64,000 bases of DNA from Papaver somniferum (lineage: Eukaryota > Streptophyta > Magnoliopsida > Ranunculales > Papaveraceae). Positions 10,859 to 22,789 of this stretch are shown here, one piece after another; position 1 is the first letter of the stretch, and each line of letters begins with the position of its first letter. The position numbers and the translations under genes were made by a program. The stretch is taken from contig NC_039364.1 of NCBI RefSeq assembly GCF_003573695.1, positions 231,300,784 through 231,364,783 of the forward strand, written 5' to 3'. The notes beneath the pieces are model-generated. The model saw only the letters and a list, made by a program, of their open reading frames with translations. It made no database searches and was not told where the DNA came from.

Positions 10859-12748
10859 TGATCGCTGTCGTAGGCGTCAAAAATAAATTGCACTTTCTCA
10901 CTACTCAAAATATATAATATAGCAAGGGTAAGAAAGGATCGTTCCCACAGAGAGATCTAGGTTGTCGTTTGCTTCGATTTCTATATAAACAAAGGGGGGA
11001 TTTCTGATTTTTATGTAAAGGAAATTAAACTAAAAGCAGACAAAACAAAGCAACACGCAAATCAAGATATAAAGATATTGGTTAAGGATATTGTTTTCAT
11101 TCACAAACATGTTCTTGTCTTAATAACTAGAATTGATATTTAATCTCTCATTATCAAAGGCCCTAGGATACCTTGATCGCAAGTATATCCAACAAATCTC
11201 CTCTTATCATCAAAAAACACATTAAAAGATGCGAAAATGAATTTTATCTAAGAGAACAACCTAACGTGTAAAACAACTAATAAAGTTTAATTCCCTAGAT
11301 GCATTAAGTTCTATGAAATCAGGCCAATCAAAGCAGTCGAACGTGTAAAAGCACTAATCCGATTTAACAAAGGTTATAATTCACTTGTGACTACTAGGAT
11401 GTATCACTACAAGCAATACTCACAATTATGCTACTTGTAATCAGAAATTTATCACTTTTGCGTATAATAAACTCTAATCTAGCAATAAAGATGAAATCAA
11501 ACTCAATCGATTCGCGACTCGACTAAACAAGCATTCAAATCATGTAACAATATTAATGGTGAATCATAAACGATAATACTGAGACAAAACTAATATATCA
11601 AACAAGGATTCATGTTATGTGAAATCAACTTTATCCATATCCAATGATAAAAACTAGGTACTCATATTCATGGAGTTCATAACATGGAGGAAGATAAAAC
11701 CTATCATGTTTCTAAACCCTAAAAAAATGAAGTCGAAGTAAAGATAAGACCGAGAGCCCGGGTCAAGAAGTCTCTTATATAAGTGTCAAAGTTGTAGAAG
11801 TGCCCGTGTGCCAAATCCCAGTCGGCACAACTCGTCATCATGCCATAAAAATCTCACGTCCAAGTCTGTCTCGGCAATCCCTTTAAGAAATCTTACTACT
11901 GGGCCTCACAAAGCTGGATAGTCCAACCCGTTTCCTTGTGTGTCTGTCAGTTAAAGAAGACTACCAATACAATTCATTCTCTCGGCCAGATTTCCTATCT
12001 GCGTTTGCTTACGGATCTCCTCCTAGTTCCCTGTAATTTCCATATTCTCTCTTCTCCTTGAATCCAACCACAAACAACACCATCAGCAGTAGTAGCTCAT
12101 CAACAGCGTGCTCGATAACATCACTCTCGCAGCAGCATCATCCATATTCATCACTAGCTGCATCTCTTCCTTGTAGCTCCAATTCCACCACTGCCTTGGC
12201 TTACACGACTGCTAATCCAGTGTTTTGACCTCAACTCTCAGCTCCATTGCACCAATTCAGTCCCTCTGAGCATCGCCTTCATGCCATACTTCCTGCAAAT
12301 TCAGACCTACTCATACTCAACATTAATTCATAGGCAAACACTAGTTCAACATCTCATCCTCATTCTTGAGCCATAACTTACTCCGGTCTTCCGTAGCTTC
12401 AAACACCACCTCAGCTATTGCACCTGCCTTCTTTCAATCTCAGTATCACCCTCATTGCAGCCACAAGCTCAGAACTTTGTTTTGCACCACCAACAACATC
12501 ACCAGTAGCAGACTAACTGCAACAACAACTCTCTGCATTCGATCAAACACCCACGAAACCATCAATTCTTCCCTGTAGTTCAAGCTCAATCCAGTACTTA
12601 AGCTTCACTAGATGCAAAACATAGTTCACCTGCAACATCCTACACATTCATCTAACAGTTTCCAGTAGCCTCAGATCAACATTGCATTGACCCATGATAA
12701 TCACCATTTTCCCGTAGTCTTCTTTATCTCTCAACTGCACTGTCACAA
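10859..12748 (-). repeat. 3' LTR of the large element, part 1
   Basis: The left half of the LTR, up to the guest insertion. It matches 24275-25910 closely except for about 245 bases (roughly 10940-11200) that are absent from the other LTR. A CTTATATAAG TATA motif (minus strand) lies at 11774-11783. Open frames such as 12366-12578 recur in the other LTR and are not genes. Confidence 0.9.
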
Positions 12749-14269
12749 TGATAGACACATTTTTGTGTCTAATTTGTCTCGATTCTATATATTTATAGTT
12801 CTCATTCTTGTATTTATTTTGGTATTTTATCTCTTTGTAGGTGTTTTTGGAGAAATAAGCTTTTGCGGCGAAATTGGCTCAAAATGTGGCATTTGAACCT
12901 CCGTAGCAGACGTACCAGTCACATCCCAGAAATACCCCGGAGGAACCCCGAGAAAAGTGTGGAAAACATCCCAGAAAAATTACTAAACGCACCCAAGGGA
13001 CAAGTGTTATACGGACTCCAGAAGTGGATAAGGGGCGACCACTGGATAAGGGGTAACCTTTCCCCTTCACGTTCAAAAACTGAAATTGGCGGGAAATTTT
13101 GTGCATGCAACTGGCAGAGTTGGGGATTGATTTCGAAGGTGTTTTAGTGAGATTCAATCGCCAGAATTGATTCGGCTGGACGTGATTCAACTAAACAAGC
13201 CTGGTATAGTCGTTTGTTTGGATCGAATTGGGATAGAAACCGAGTTGGAGCTAAACAGGGAAAGTGTTTTTACACGGACCCTATTGAGATTATTTTTAGA
13301 AGTTTTAGAGAGACTAAAGACCTAAAAATCTTTCCAAAGATACATATCTATCTAAGGAAGAGTTTGAGACAATCGGGAAAGCTCAGAAACGCGTGGAACA
13401 ATTTAGAGAAAAGATTATTGCCGTAACTTCCAAGAAAAGAAAATAAGAGATTTCGAGAAGATTTTGGAGAGATTTAATCGGCCTTTTTGATATAAATAGA
13501 TTGATTGGGTCATATAGAAGGGGTGTCGAGAGTTTGGGAACTTGACGAGGGCCAGAGAAGAAGAAATCAGAGTTCGATCAAACTCTGTTTATGTTGTTGA
13601 TGTTGCTGAAGAACACGAAGAACGGACGTCCGAAGACAGTCGTTCTTCAACAGTGTTTACGACAAAGTTGTGGGGGTCGCATCTGCAGTCTCAACAACAC
13701 TTCATATATATCGTTCTTCTTGTAACAGTGAACAACGCCTTTCCAACAATTATTTCTGTTGCGATTTTTCTGTTCAATTGATTTAATCCCTTTTAATAAA
13801 CTTTTGAGCTTTATACATGTATTTTGAGATCATGATTAATATGAGGAGCTAAACCCCAACACTGGGATGACGGAGGAAACCCTATTTCACGCATGTGGTA
13901 ATTTTAATAATTCTTTATGACTTTTTGCACTTATTTTAATTGATTCATGATTTTCACTAATTAGTTGTGATTTCGTTTGATGGTGTATGCTTAGATGTAA
14001 GAGCTTTTGATACACCATGCTTGTGATTTACATCTAAAGTTTTAAAAATCTATTTTTGGCAAAGAATAAGAGTCCATATTTTTAATATTTGAGCTATAAT
14101 TGATTGGAGTTATTAATTGAGTCACATGAATGGAATTTGGTGGAATCCTGAATCTCAGTACCTCTCGACACTGTGACAGCTTTCTTTGTACATATTATAT
14201 TAAGTCTAAAATCGAATCTCAACAAGTCCGAGAAACGAACACTTTACTTACCACTACAAGACTACATCA
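12749..14269 (+). repeat. 5' LTR of the nested element (1521 bp)
   Basis: Starts TGATAGACACATTTTTGTGT and ends ACTACATCA. It matches 17672-19164 along its length, with small indels, notably near 13545-13610. TATAAATA at 13491-13498 is the likely promoter. Confidence 0.93.
13491..13498 (+). promoter_or_regulatory. TATA box in the 5' LTR
   Basis: TATAAATA preceded by GGCCTTTTTGA. The same word is at 18414-18421 in the 3' LTR. Inferred transcription start shortly downstream. Confidence 0.55.
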
Positions 14270-14274
14270 ATTTT

Positions 14275-14291
14275 TGGCGCCGCTGACGCGG
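14275..14291 (+). other. Primer-binding site of the nested element
   Basis: TGGCGCCGCTGACGCGG begins five bases after the LTR end. The first eight bases match the 3' end of plant tRNA-Asp, as in the host element; the rest is diverged. Confidence 0.75.
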
Positions 14292-14821
14292 ATTTTTATT
14301 AGGTTTTAGGTTTTAGATTTATTTTTATTTTTGTTCTTTTTTACGCCTTTGGTATTTTTTGATTCTTTTCAGATTTCGAGCGAAGCTACAAGGAAAGAAA
14401 AAAGTACTATAAAAGGAAAGCATCGCCAAAGAAGGAAAGAAGAGAGGAATCCGAAAGGAGTGAAGAAGAATATTTTGTATATAGTTATTTTGTTTTATTT
14501 TTAGAAACTTTAAATAGGGTTTTAGTTTTTGTAATTTTTCTTTTTATTTTAGGAAACTTTTTGGACTTTATTTTTGGACTGGACATTATTTTTAAAACCC
14601 TAAGGAAGGTTAAAAATTAAATATAAATTGTTTGCAGGAAAGGACGACAGTTACGATACTGTCTCGTCCCCTCGGGTTCTTACAATGACATCGGAGTCGG
14701 TGGCCTGAGTCGACTTCAACGGTTCATCGCCCGTCTGGTACAGGAGGTAAGACTCTATCCACCCACGAATCCCCTGTCAGTGGGTTTTATTTTGTGTGAC
14801 AACTCACACCCCTGTAATATA

Positions 14822-16431
14822 ATGTCTAACTGGTATTACAAGATCCAATACAACGAAAATCCGACTGAGTTTCAAAATGGACGTTACTACTTTGACCATA
14901 ATGTGAATAGTGGTTGGGAACATTAGCCTTTTCAAGGTTATGGCTCATACCTTGATGAGCCCAATGATTATCCACACACGCACCGGTCATACGAGAAAAA
15001 TTCTTATATTTCTCCTTTAGAAGAGTCCCTCAGGAAATTAGAGGAGTCGACACGTAAGTTATCTGAGATGAATAACTTAGTTTATGACGAAAGAGAACTT
15101 CTATAGAGGAATCCTTCAAGCAGATAGCTGAGACGAACGAAAGAATTGCTCGAAATAATCTTAATTTCCAATACAGTGATTCCAATAGTACCCTTGAAAA
15201 TGAGGATAGTTATTTGCATAAGCAAGATGACGAGGATAAAATTGGTAACACTACTTGTTTAGATGAGGTTCAACCATTTTCATGTTATTATGATGATTAT
15301 GATGTAGATAGTGTTGATGAAGAATTTGAAATATGTAGGCATAGTGATCAGGAATTTGTTACTCCAAATAAATTTTATGATGATAGTGTTATTTATGGTT
15401 CAGATCCCGATAATTTTAATGATTATTCACCTATTCAAAAGGACGAGGATTTGATTAGAGATACCACTTCTTTAGATGATGTAGTATTTCCTTTTGATTA
15501 CGAAGTCGATAATGGTTTAGAGGAACGAGTTTATTCTGAGAATACCGTTTTAGAGTCTAGCGATTTAGAAACAATGGTCTTAGACGAAGAAAATGAACTC
15601 GTACAGCTATTAAATATGTGTGAGGATGCGTCACTTGAGTATAACCTAGAAGAAGAAATTGACTATTTTCAGGATTCCAACGATCTAGAAATTAAGGAAA
15701 TTGTAGCTAGTCTATTTAGAGATACCCAAAACTCTAAGTTTGGGGGTGATTATCATTCTCCATGTGCCTTAACTCTTAGAAAGGTCCCTCACTTCGGACT
15801 TGACATATGTGCCTCAACCATTTTGCAAGATTATCTTCATACACGTTTTCCTGAACCTAGTGATGTTCATAAGGAAGTTCAGTTGTTAGAAACCCATCCT
15901 CTGGTTGATGAGGTTAGACCAGGCTATGATACCAACATCGACTTTGTTTTCTCACCAAATATTTTTCAACCAATTGTGGGAACGTATAAATTTCAGATGT
16001 GTCAATTATTTAGTTTTGAGACTAAACCTAATTACTTTAAGAGATTAGGGTCGATACATTTGCTTAAGATTGACCACCAGTTTCATCGTGGTCGATTGTG
16101 TGAGTCAAAACTGATTGACTTTAAGGATCCTCAATTATTCAGGTTATTATTATGTGCTTTTAAATTTTTACTTGAGTTTCTTCAGACTCTAATACCTGAA
16201 CCGGATCTTAGCTTTGAGGAATGCCAACCCATGAAAATATTTTATTTGGACCCAGTTATAGAACCTGAACCACAGCTAGATGTAGTTGTCTTAAACAGGA
16301 AACTAGACAAGGGTGTGCTTTATTTGTTTATTTTCTTGACAGGTTGCAGATTTCTTTTATTTGTGATAGATCTATTTGGTTTTGATGACCCACAGAAATT
16401 TCGGCTATTACTTTATGATTCTATGAGGTGA
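14822..16431 (+). pseudogene. Accessory ORF of a non-autonomous LTR element, decayed
   Basis: The ATG at 14822 opens MSNWYYKIQYNENPTEF, then meets TAG (WEH*PFQGYG, probably from a Gln codon) and a frameshift near 15103. From there the frame is open for more than 430 codons to TGA at 16429-16431. The product is very acidic and Tyr/Asp-rich in its N-terminal two thirds (SPIQKDEDL at about 15430), then has an ICASTILQDYLHTRFPEPS block and two copies of a DPQ(L/K)FRLLL motif at about 16127 and 16387. No zinc knuckle or DTG protease is present. The CAS-IL-D-RFP and DPQLFRLL blocks recur in the ORF at 22790-24136 of the host element, so this is a conserved element-encoded protein of unknown role (perhaps a gag-like or packaging protein). 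Function unassigned. Confidence 0.7.
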
Positions 16432-17671
16432 CTAATCCTTTCTTAGTCTGGCTGAAGACTTTAAACTTAGCACTTCTTGGGAGGTAACCTAACATTCATG
16501 CAACACGGTAATATCTTTCCTTATCTCTTTTGCTTCAAATGGTAACATTTTCTCCTTGTTCATGCTTTTAATTTTATCTTTAGAACATTGAGGACAATGC
16601 TAGATTTAAGTTTGGGGGTATGGGAGAAACTTTTTAGTTGCAATAAATAAACTCCAGAGCTTAGAAATTTATGCCTATTTAGGATTGCACTAACTAATCT
16701 AAGTGGATGGAATCATGTTGGTTGTAGGAGTGGAGGAACCAATCTGATTAGATGGCAACATCTAAAGAGTCTATTCATAAAAGCACAGATCTCAGGTGTT
16801 AGAAATAACATGATAGTTTCACCATATCTCTTTGAGTCCTTTTCACTTCTATTTTTATTTTGTTTTGTTTTTAAACTATGTTTCTCTAAGTGATTAGGTG
16901 GGGCCCACGATTCAAGTTTTTACCAATGCTAGGGTGAATTAGAGTGATTGAGATACCAATAAAAAAAAAAGTTGAAAAAAAAAGAGAAAAAAAAATTGAG
17001 GCCGTACCATTTGACCAAAAGGAAAATTCAATAAAGTCGACCACTGGTACCCTTGTATATGCCAGTTGTGTTGACCTAGAGTTAGGTTATCGACCAATGG
17101 TACCCTTGTATATGCCAGTGTGTTGATATTAGTCAGACTAGTATCTCAATCCATTAGGATAGGTTCATTTTGGCGGAGGCCTTCAGACAGATATGGGAAA
17201 CGCCGTTCACTTAGTAAACATCAAAACCATCTATGTTTTTCTATATCCATCTCTTAATCTATCCATGTGATTGGTTTGACTCCGAATATTGATGTCCATA
17301 GTGCAACTATCTGAGTAGAGCTCTGTCACTTTATATGAATTTTAGTATGCTTGAGTGCAAACTCGTGTACAACAATTGGAATTTCGCATCAGGGTACTTC
17401 CTCTTATAGTCAATAAGTATGCCAACCAAGGAGATTCTTTAGTGCCTTCCAAGGTTCTGCGTAGATAGCTAGGGTCTAGAGTAAAGGTTTTGTGGGTATA
17501 TCTCTTGTAAGCCCTCCCGAGACTATAACTCAGACACTAGGGACACCTAGGGGTTTAAAGGCTTATTGCATACGCTAAATGCAATCGACGATGCCTGCGA
17601 CAGTGAGTTAGGATTTTGTTTTCTATTTTAGTTTTGCTCGAGGACTAGCAAATAATAAGTTTGGGGGTATT
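16432..17671 (+). other. 3' non-coding region and polypurine tract of the nested element
   Basis: Contains GGCTGAAGACTTTAAAC with GGGAGGTAACC (16450-16492), ACATTGAGGACAATGC with TTTAAGTTTGGGGG (16585-16619), and a second purine-rich tract just before the 3' LTR (GAGGACTAGCAA, then AAGTTTGGGGGTAT, ending at 17671). All three blocks have counterparts on the minus strand of the host element. A direct duplication of a (G/C)ACC(A/T)(A/C)TGGTACCC(T)TTGTATATGCC segment lies at 17039 and 17090. Small ORFs here have no features of genes. Confidence 0.75.
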
Positions 17672-19164
17672 TGATAGACACATTTTTGTGTCTAATTTGT
17701 CTCGATTCTATATATTGATAGTTCTCATTCTTGTATTTATTTTGGTATTTTATCTCTTTGTAGGTGTTTTTGGAGAAATAAGCTTTTGCGGCGAAATTGG
17801 CTCAAAACGTGGCATTTGAACCTCCGTAGCAGACGTACCAGTCACATCCCAGAAATACCCCGGAGGAACCCCGAGAAAAGTGTGGAAAACATCCCAGAAA
17901 AATTACTAAACGCACCCAAGGGACAAGTGTTATACGGACTCCAGAAGCGGATAAGGGGCAACCACTGGATAAGGGGTAACCTTTCCCCTTCACGTTCAAA
18001 AACTGAAATTGGCGGAAAATTTTGTGCCTGCAACTGGCAGAGTTGGGGATTGATTTCGAAGGTGTTTTAGTGAGATTCAATCGCCATAATTGATTGGGTT
18101 GGACGTGATTCAACTAAACAAGCCCGGTATAGTCGTTTGTTTGGATCGAATTGGGCTAGAAACCGAGTTGGAGCTAAACAGGGAAAGTGTTTTTACACGC
18201 ACCCTATTGAGATTATTTTTAGAAGTTCTAGAGAGACTAAAGACCTAAAAATCTTTCCAAAGATACATATCTATCTAAGGAAGAGTTTGACACAATCGGG
18301 AAAGCTCAGAATCGCGTGGATCAATTTAGAGAAAAGATTATTGCCGTAACTTCCAAGAAAAGAAAAGAAGAGATTTCGAGAAGATTTTGGAGAGATTTAA
18401 TCGGCCTTTTTGATATAAATAGATTGGTTGGGTCATATATAAGGGGTGTCGATAGTTTGGGAACCTGAGGAGTCAAACTCCGTTTCTGCTGCTGCTGCTG
18501 CTGAAGAACACGAAGAACGGACGTCCGAAGACAGTCGTTCTTCAACAGTGTTTACGACAAAGTTGTGGGGGTCGCAGCTGCAGTCTCAACAGCACTTCAT
18601 ATATATCGTTCTTCTTGTAACAGTGAACAACACCTTTTCAACAATTATTTCTGTTGCGATTTTTCTGTTCAATTTTTTTACTCCCTTTTAATCAACTTTT
18701 GAGCTTTATACATGTATTTTGAGATCATGATTAATATTAGGAGCTAAACCCCAACACTGGGATGACGGAGGAAACCCTATTTCACGCATGTAGTAATTTT
18801 AACAATTCTTTATGACTTTTTGCACTTATTTTAATTGATTCATGATTTTCACTAATTAGTTGTGATATCGTTTGATGGTGTATGCTTAGACGTAAGAGCT
18901 TTTGATACACCATGCTTGTGATTTACATCTAAAGTTTTAAAAATCTATTTTTGGCAAAGAATAAGAGTCCATATTTTTAATATTTGAGCTATAATTGATT
19001 GGAGTTATTAATTGAGTCACATGAATGGAATTTGGTGGAATCCTGAATCTCAGTACCTCTCGATACTGTGACAGCTTTCCTTGTACATATTATATTAAGT
19101 CTAAAATCGAATCTCAACAAGTCCGAGAAACGAACACTTTACTTACCACTACAAGACTACATCA
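17672..19164 (+). repeat. 3' LTR of the nested element (1493 bp)
   Basis: Partner of 12749-14269. It differs by scattered substitutions and by a (CTG)n run at about 18486-18502. TATA box at 18414-18421. Confidence 0.93.
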
Positions 19165-20653
19165 CACAACAATCTCCAGATATATTACCACCTGCAATTC
19201 CATTACTTGAACTGCAGCTTCAATCATTTCACTAGAACATCACCGCCACCGCAATTCACACCTGAAATTCCATCACGAACCATTCAACCACCAAAAACTT
19301 GTCCACTACATCTCCAAAACAACACCACCAGGACCATTGCAACCACCAGAAACTGCATTTGCTAAGCCATATCAATTGCATTCTCATTCGAACTGCCATT
19401 GCTTTAATCACCATCTTACTCTTCATCCACCACAGCACACAATCTCAAGCACACTGAACCCATAACTTCTCCACCTGCACAAAGCCACCAGATTGCAATT
19501 CAGCTCAACTGCAATAGTAATTCAGATCCTTGTTCTTCCCTGACTTGCTCAGTACCATAACTATCATGCCATTTAGCATCAGTTCATAGCTCCATCTCAG
19601 GCACACACTTCTCTGACTTCCATGGGATCCACAATCTTCATAAACTCGAGCCAAGAAACACCATCAGTGCTTGCAAATCATCTCATCTATTCCCTGCTGC
19701 TCTGTAAGCCATTCTACCACCAAAACTACTCCATTACAGCTCCCCTGCAACAAAAAGCTTGTTCAATTCACTGCACGCCACAAATCAAACCCATTCTTGC
19801 ATGTCTCGATTTTAAACTCCAAATCAAACCTAACAGCTACCACCACACAACTGTATCTCAATGACCATTCTTGCATTCTTGCTTCTCAACGTCACCTTCA
19901 GATTATTTCTTCAACTTAATTATCAATTGAGAGGCGAATTCAGCCATTTATACCCTGCAATCCTTCTAAAATCGATCTGCTTATCACCATTATTCTTCAA
20001 TTGAATCAACCATTAACCCTTGATTTCAGAACCTAATTATCAGCACAATCAACACATCCCCATGAAAATCTTCACTTCAATTCACGAACCAGCAGCAACT
20101 CTTAATCTTCCATCACGTGATTGTCCAATTGATTTACTGCTCCATTTCGATTTCAGCTTTATTGCCATGAAATTCAGCAGCCTAACTGCTGCGTCTCTTT
20201 CCTCTCTTTCTCAGACAAACCAAATGATTAAGAAGAGAGTGCTTCTCGATTTAGGGTTATAAGGGGGATGGGTGGATAATTGACACCCACTCATCAGGAT
20301 AAGGGCCACCAACTAAAGTAACAACCCCTTAATGATTTCATTTCCACTGTCAGTCCTGCGAGGCTGACAGTTCAACTCAATTCAGTTAAAAAATTCCGGA
20401 ACTCTGTTATGCTTCAAAAGCTTGCAGCTTCTTCATATGAAGTCGGAATGGCCTCATTTTTTCACCGTTTTTCGTCCTCCTCAAGTTGATGAGGAGAAAT
20501 CCAGGATTTGAGCGAGTTCCACTTCTTTTTGCTCCAATGACTCCAAAGTACCTAAATAACTCAAAAGCACACATAAGATACATAATTTACATGAAAACTC
20601 TCAAAGAAAGCATAAAGAATAGATATAAATCTAGGTGTTTATCACACCTATCA
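19165..20653 (-). repeat. 3' LTR of the large element, part 2
   Basis: Continues the LTR interrupted at 12748; the first five bases are the second CACAA. Matches 25906-27403. Open frames such as 19622-19864 and 20020-20262 are repeated in that partner LTR and are not genes. Confidence 0.9.
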
Positions 20654-20690
20654 TATTCCCCCACACTTAGACCTTGCTAGTCCTCGAGCA
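20654..20690 (-). other. Polypurine tract of the large element
   Basis: On the minus strand: GCTCGAGGACTAGCAAGG, then TCTAAGTGTGGGGGAATA directly before the 3' LTR start TGATAGGTGTG. This is the expected plus-strand primer position. Confidence 0.8.
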
Positions 20691-22789
20691 AATCAAACAA
20701 AACAATTCTAAAACATACATGCAACTCCGTGTCGTCGAGGCTACGGTTACACTTAGCACGTATAACAAGCCTTTAAACCCCTAGGTGTCCCTAGTGGACG
20801 AGTTATAGTCTCGTGAGGGTTTACTAGAGATATACCCACAAAACCTACTTTTCCAACTTATTAGTTCTCCTAAATGATAGTATTCAACGCTCTAAGAAGA
20901 CATAGATATTATGCACACTAATAATAAGAAGTTAGACACATATATGAACACGATCTCATCCTTAAAAGTTGAGAGAGAAATAACCATCCCTTATCGAAAT
21001 AAATTCGGGTTCGGAGTGATCGAAAGTCTCGACTCTGCCTCACAAGAAAGGGTTTTATGAAGTTGCTCTCAATAATAAACAGCTTTTTATGGGTCACACA
21101 TGTGTCCAGGTAGGAATGAAGAGAGAATCCTGCGACACGTTGAATGGTAGGAAGGCAAAACCCTCCGAATTGTTTTGAAAACCCACATCTTTTATTCATT
21201 TTGAAAACCTTTTTTTTCTGACGATCTCTAAGAAAGGAAATCAACCACTTAACGAAGGTGGGAATATGCTTACTTACCTCGTTATCCGTTCGGCGTGAAG
21301 TTAGCACCACTCTCATAGCATCCATAGAAACGTCTTCGGTCTTCAATCCTTGTCTTCATCTTCGTCTTCGGTCTTCAACTCTTGATGATGAAATCTCGAA
21401 CTTCGTAGAATCTTGACAATGTAATTCTTTCCTCTAATTCCTTGTTGCTTGAAACTTCATTACGGATATTCCTTCTTCCATTGGCTTTATTGAATGAATA
21501 TAAAACCAAAAACGAACTAAACAAACCAAATATGATGCAATGAATATATATTTTTTCTCTTTTTTTTTCCTTTTTTTTTCCTTTTTTTTTTCTTTTTAAT
21601 AATATGCAAGATAAATAAAGCAAATAAAAAATGAAAACAAACAAAAAATTTAAACTAATGATGAACCTAATAAAATTATCTCTTGTCTCCTTTTTTTTTT
21701 CTTTTTTGTTTTTTGACAAGGGATCTAGCACAATGATGACCATATCCCAAGTTTTTTTTTTCTTCTTCTTTTGAGACAAGAGAAAATAAAATACAAATTA
21801 ACAAATAAAAATAAAGATAAAGATAAAATAAAAATGCAAGTACAAAGGCCATGGTGTAAGTACTTTACCGCTCGATTCTTCACAACTTGTATGTCTCGAC
21901 ATCATAAACTTCTTGAATTCTCATCTTGATAATATTCGCTCTTGTACAATAGTCTTCAACTTGTAACTTGTCTTGTTGCTATACTTGAATCTGAAATCTG
22001 CTCATTTCTGTATTGTTGCTTGTAAACCTTGAACGTCTTCAACTTTCCTTCGAATTTGTGATGCTCTTCTTGTTGATGATGATGGTGTTTCTATGGACCT
22101 GTTGGTGTAGAGAGAGATAAAGTGGATGGTGCTAACTGCGAACAAGATTACAAGTGGTATGTAAGTTAGCAATTCAATGTCACCATTCATGATTGATAAA
22201 ATAACACTCAAGAGATCAAAATAGTGCTTATATTGGTGGGAGGTTGGGTAGATCACCATTCTACCCAGAGTTTACGTACGGTGACACACACTCTAAAAGC
22301 ACAAATTTAGACAGCTACAAAGAATTGAAGGTCGGTGCCTCTCATGATGTAACATGGGTAGTCTCCACTATATGGGACCATTACTCTAATACCGAATTCA
22401 ATATGCACCTTATTTGCCACTGGCATGGTTAAATCCAACTTTAACTCTCATACAAGTAAGAAACCTGATCACGTTCTCTGTCATCTCTAAGTTCAGTCAC
22501 TCTTATGAGAATCTCGATGTAATCTTAGCGACATGTATACTATGTGACTCTAAACTAACTACAAGTTGGAGTTTTTTATTCACTAATTTACACAAAAGTT
22601 GAAAAATTATGAAAAAAATTACAATGCAAATGCTTAACCACTCCCCCACACTTAAACTTTACATTGTCCTCAATGTAAATTGAATCGTCCAAATAAAGTC
22701 AAGGTGGGAAATCTTATAATGATATGCGACAAGAAAAAATAAATACAAGACAAGAACCAAAAATAAAAATAAGACAAGACAAGAAATAC
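20691..22789 (-). other. 3' non-coding internal region of the large element
   Basis: About 2.1 kb with no supported gene. It includes long A-rich/T-rich runs (21540-21780) and a second PPT-like tract at 22641-22680 (minus strand: ACATTGAGGACAATGT, then TTTAAGTGTGGGGGAG). Open frames here reflect base composition. Confidence 0.6.

Larger units (their letters stand above)
12749..19164 (+). mobile_element. Nested non-autonomous LTR retrotransposon (6.4 kb)
   Basis: Ends are TGATAGACAC and ACTACATCA. Flanks are CACAA at 12744-12748 and CACAA at 19165-19169, a perfect 5-bp TSD. The uninterrupted target (single CACAA) is preserved at 25906-25910 in the partner LTR of the host element, which proves the insertion. 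Order: 5' LTR, PBS, one decayed ORF, non-coding segment, PPT, 3' LTR. Like its host it has no polymerase genes. Its ORF, PPT neighbourhood and PBS spelling are related to those of the host element, although the LTRs differ, so the two belong to sister families. The two LTRs differ by a few bases per hundred by eye, so the insertion is not recent. Confidence 0.95.

Noticed and set aside
12366..12578. Short open frame beginning MSHNLLRSSVAS and its twin at 25528-25740
   Set aside because: Both lie at the same place in the two LTRs of one element; they are duplicated LTR sequence, not a gene family.
21375..21779. Lys-rich minus-strand ORF of 134 codons
   Set aside because: Produced by long T/A homopolymer runs in the non-coding part of the LTR element.
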